A stretch of DNA of 6,911 nucleotides. It comes from Bacilli bacterium (GTDB taxonomy: Bacteria; Bacillota_I; Bacilli_A; RF39; UBA660). Each line of letters starts with the position of its first letter. The stretch's first letter is position 1. Shown piece after piece: positions 5,709 to 6,911 of this stretch. The notes beneath the pieces were generated by a model, which saw only the letters and a program-made list of their open reading frames with translations, was not told the origin of the DNA and did not search any database. Location of the stretch: assembly GCA_900772435.1 (NCBI GenBank), contig CAAHEM010000046.1, forward strand, positions 1 through 6,911, written 5' to 3'. The position numbers and the translations under genes were made by a program.

Positions 5709-6772
5709 AAGCATTAGCTTTAGAAGGTGGAGGAGCAAGAGGAGCATACGAAGCGGGCGCTATAAAAGCTCTATCTAAAAAGAAAATATTTTTTGATGCG
5801 GTCGCAGGTACGTCCATAGGAGCGATAAACGCAGCATTTTATGCATGCAATAACCTAGATGGAATGTACAAATTATGGGAAACAACTGATAGTAAAGAAC
5901 TATTTGGTTTAAATGGAAAATTCTTGAACGATATTTCAAATCATAAATTTGATTTAAAAGAAATAAAAGAAAACAAAGAAGATATTGAAAAGATAATAAA
6001 AAATATTGGCGTAGACACAACTAATATAAGAAGACTTCTATCAAAGAACTTAAAAGAAGATAAATTCTATAAAAGCAAGATTAACTTTGGCTTAGTGACA
6101 TTTAGTATAAGTGATTTAAAGCCTCTTGAGATATTTAAGCGTGATATACCAAAAGGAAAATTTGTTGATTATGTTTTGGCAAGTGCATACTTACCTGGTT
6201 TTAAATTTGAAAGAATAATTGATGATAAGTATTATTTAGATGGTGGAGTACATATGAATTGTCCTGTAGATATGCTTCTGGATGAAGGATATGATGAAGT
6301 ATATGCAGTTAGAGCTTGGGATAATAGAAAATTAAAATATAAGCCAAGGAAGAATACTAAAGTACACATTATAACACCAAGAGAAGACTTAGGTTCAATA
6401 TTAGTGTTTACTCCTGAAGTATCACTCTATAGAATGAATTTAGGCTACTATGATGCTTTAAAATACCTAGATAACTTAGATGGTAATAAGTATTATTTCA
6501 AACACAAAGATGAAGCATATTATGATAGATTATTTGATAAAGTTACATTAAAAAGAATGATAAAAAAATATAATAAAAGTTTACCACCTAAATCAAATAA
6601 AGACTTTATCATAAAAGTGATAGAAAAGATATGCAAACAAAGAAATATAGAAAGATTTAAAATATATAATTTTCCATATCTAATTACTAAATTAAAGTAT
6701 CAATTTGCAGGTGATAAAAATAATATATACTATGATTTTATAAAAAATATAAAAGTGGATTTTGAAGATTAA
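5705..6772 (+). CDS. Patatin-like phospholipase / acyl hydrolase
   Basis: This 355-residue protein of the bacterial patatin family is a predicted serine acyl hydrolase acting on phospholipids or other lipid esters. The oxyanion-hole glycine motif EGGGARGAYEAG is at 7-18, the nucleophile elbow GTSIG at 35-39 (Ser37), and the catalytic dyad aspartate in DGG at 179-181 (Asp179), preceded by the family segment SAYLPGF (160-166). The Ser-Asp dyad is therefore intact. There is no signal peptide or membrane helix, so it is probably cytoplasmic or peripheral on the inner membrane face. The part after about residue 280 is Lys-rich and could bind anionic membrane. AAGGAG (5691-5696) lies eight bases before the ATG, inside the PAP2 gene, and the four-base overlap points to translational coupling. 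Its substrate cannot be told from sequence. Confidence 0.92.
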   Translation: MKALALEGGGARGAYEAGAIKALSKKKIFFDAVAGTSIGAINAAFYACNNLDGMYKLWETTDSKELFGLNGKFLNDISNHKFDLKEIKENKEDIEKIIKNIGVDTTNIRRLLSKNLKEDKFYKSKINFGLVTFSISDLKPLEIFKRDIPKGKFVDYVLASAYLPGFKFERIIDDKYYLDGGVHMNCPVDMLLDEGYDEVYAVRAWDNRKLKYKPRKNTKVHIITPREDLGSILVFTPEVSLYRMNLGYYDALKYLDNLDGNKYYFKHKDEAYYDRLFDKVTLKRMIKKYNKSLPPKSNKDFIIKVIEKICKQRNIERFKIYNFPYLITKLKYQFAGDKNNIYYDFIKNIKVDFED

Positions 6773-6784
6773 TCCACTTTTTTT
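6751..6784 (+). terminator. Strong intrinsic terminator of the PAP2-patatin transcript
   Basis: An 11-bp stem, AAAAGTGGATT (6751-6761) with AATCCACTTTT (6771-6781), has a 9-nt loop and a T run from 6778 to 6784. The last codons and stop (6770-6772) of the patatin gene are within the hairpin. It isolates the tRNA gene from upstream transcription. Confidence 0.88.
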
Positions 6785-6794
6785 AATAAATCAC

Positions 6795-6823
6795 TTGCAA
6801 AATATACATTTTATTGCTAAAAT
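6795..6823 (+). promoter_or_regulatory. Promoter of tRNA-Gly
   Basis: TTGCAA (6795-6800), a 17-bp spacer and TAAAAT (6818-6823) with TG at 6815-6816 form a -35 plus extended -10. A start near 6830 would give a leader of about seven bases before the mature tRNA 5' end. Confidence 0.75.
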
Positions 6824-6836
6824 ATTATTTGCAAAT

Positions 6837-6911
6837 GCAGGTATAGTTCAACGGTTAGAATGTGGCCTTGCCAAGGCTAAGATGCCGGTTCGATTCCGGT
6901 TACTTGCTCCA
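6837..6911 (+). tRNA. tRNA-Gly, anticodon GCC, CCA encoded
   Basis: This 75-nt gene folds into a complete cloverleaf. The acceptor stem GCAGGTA pairs with TACTTGC (one G-T pair). The D arm is GTTC with GAAT and has GG in its loop. The anticodon stem TGGCC pairs with GGCTA around the loop TTGCCAA, with anticodon GCC at 6870-6872. The T stem GCCGG pairs with CCGGT around the loop TTCGATT. The discriminator is T, as expected for bacterial tRNA-Gly, and CCA is encoded at the window's last three bases. It reads GGC and GGT codons; AT-rich genomes usually also carry a UCC isoacceptor, not seen here. Confidence 0.97.

Noticed and set aside
6831..6911. tRNA-Gly 3' end as an integration site for a mobile element
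   Set aside because: tRNA-Gly genes can be attachment sites, but the window ends at the CCA and no repeat of the tRNA 3' end or integrase is visible.

Overview
The window is a low-GC, AT-biased bacterial segment in which every supported gene lies on the + strand. TGA is used as a stop and TGG as Trp, so the code is the standard bacterial one, not the Mycoplasma code. Gene density, short A/T-rich intergenic spaces, AGGTGA/AGGAGG ribosome sites, a type IV pilin-like protein and a wall-modifying L,D-transpeptidase suggest a Bacillota lineage with a cell wall, perhaps one of the very AT-rich gut Bacilli or clostridia. The lineage is inferred from style only; there is no phylogenetic marker apart from a tRNA.

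Layout. Positions 1-72 are the tail of a truncated gene. Next come a prepilin-type protein fused to a DUF6273-like domain (140-1234) and a membrane-anchored L,D-transpeptidase with two Ig-like domains (1320-2255). Each of these has its own promoter and terminator. The terminator-promoter stretch before the pilin gene is repeated almost exactly after it. An unrecognised cytoplasmic protein (2345-2926) follows behind a good sigma-A promoter. A roughly 160-nt leader with a promoter, a possible 26-codon ORF and an intrinsic terminator then precedes the uracil permease gene (uraA, 3128-4408). That gene overlaps the uracil phosphoribosyltransferase gene (upp, 4408-5034) by one base. A PAP2 phosphatase gene (5076-5708) with an apparently leaderless start overlaps a patatin-like lipase gene (5705-6772) by four bases. 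A strong terminator and a strong promoter then lead into tRNA-Gly(GCC), whose encoded CCA is the last triplet of the window.

How the genes fit together. uraA-upp is a complete uracil salvage module: import, then conversion to UMP with PRPP. The PAP2/patatin pair looks like a translationally coupled lipid module, one member removing phosphate from lipid phosphates and the other hydrolysing acyl esters. The pilin-like and transpeptidase genes are both cell-surface functions but are transcribed separately.

No mobile element, CRISPR array or clear novel system is visible. The observations most worth checking are the uraA leader, which is laid out like a pyrBI-type UTP-sensing attenuator, the repeated terminator-promoter unit around the pilin gene, the pilin-DUF6273 fusion, and the leaderless start of the PAP2 gene.
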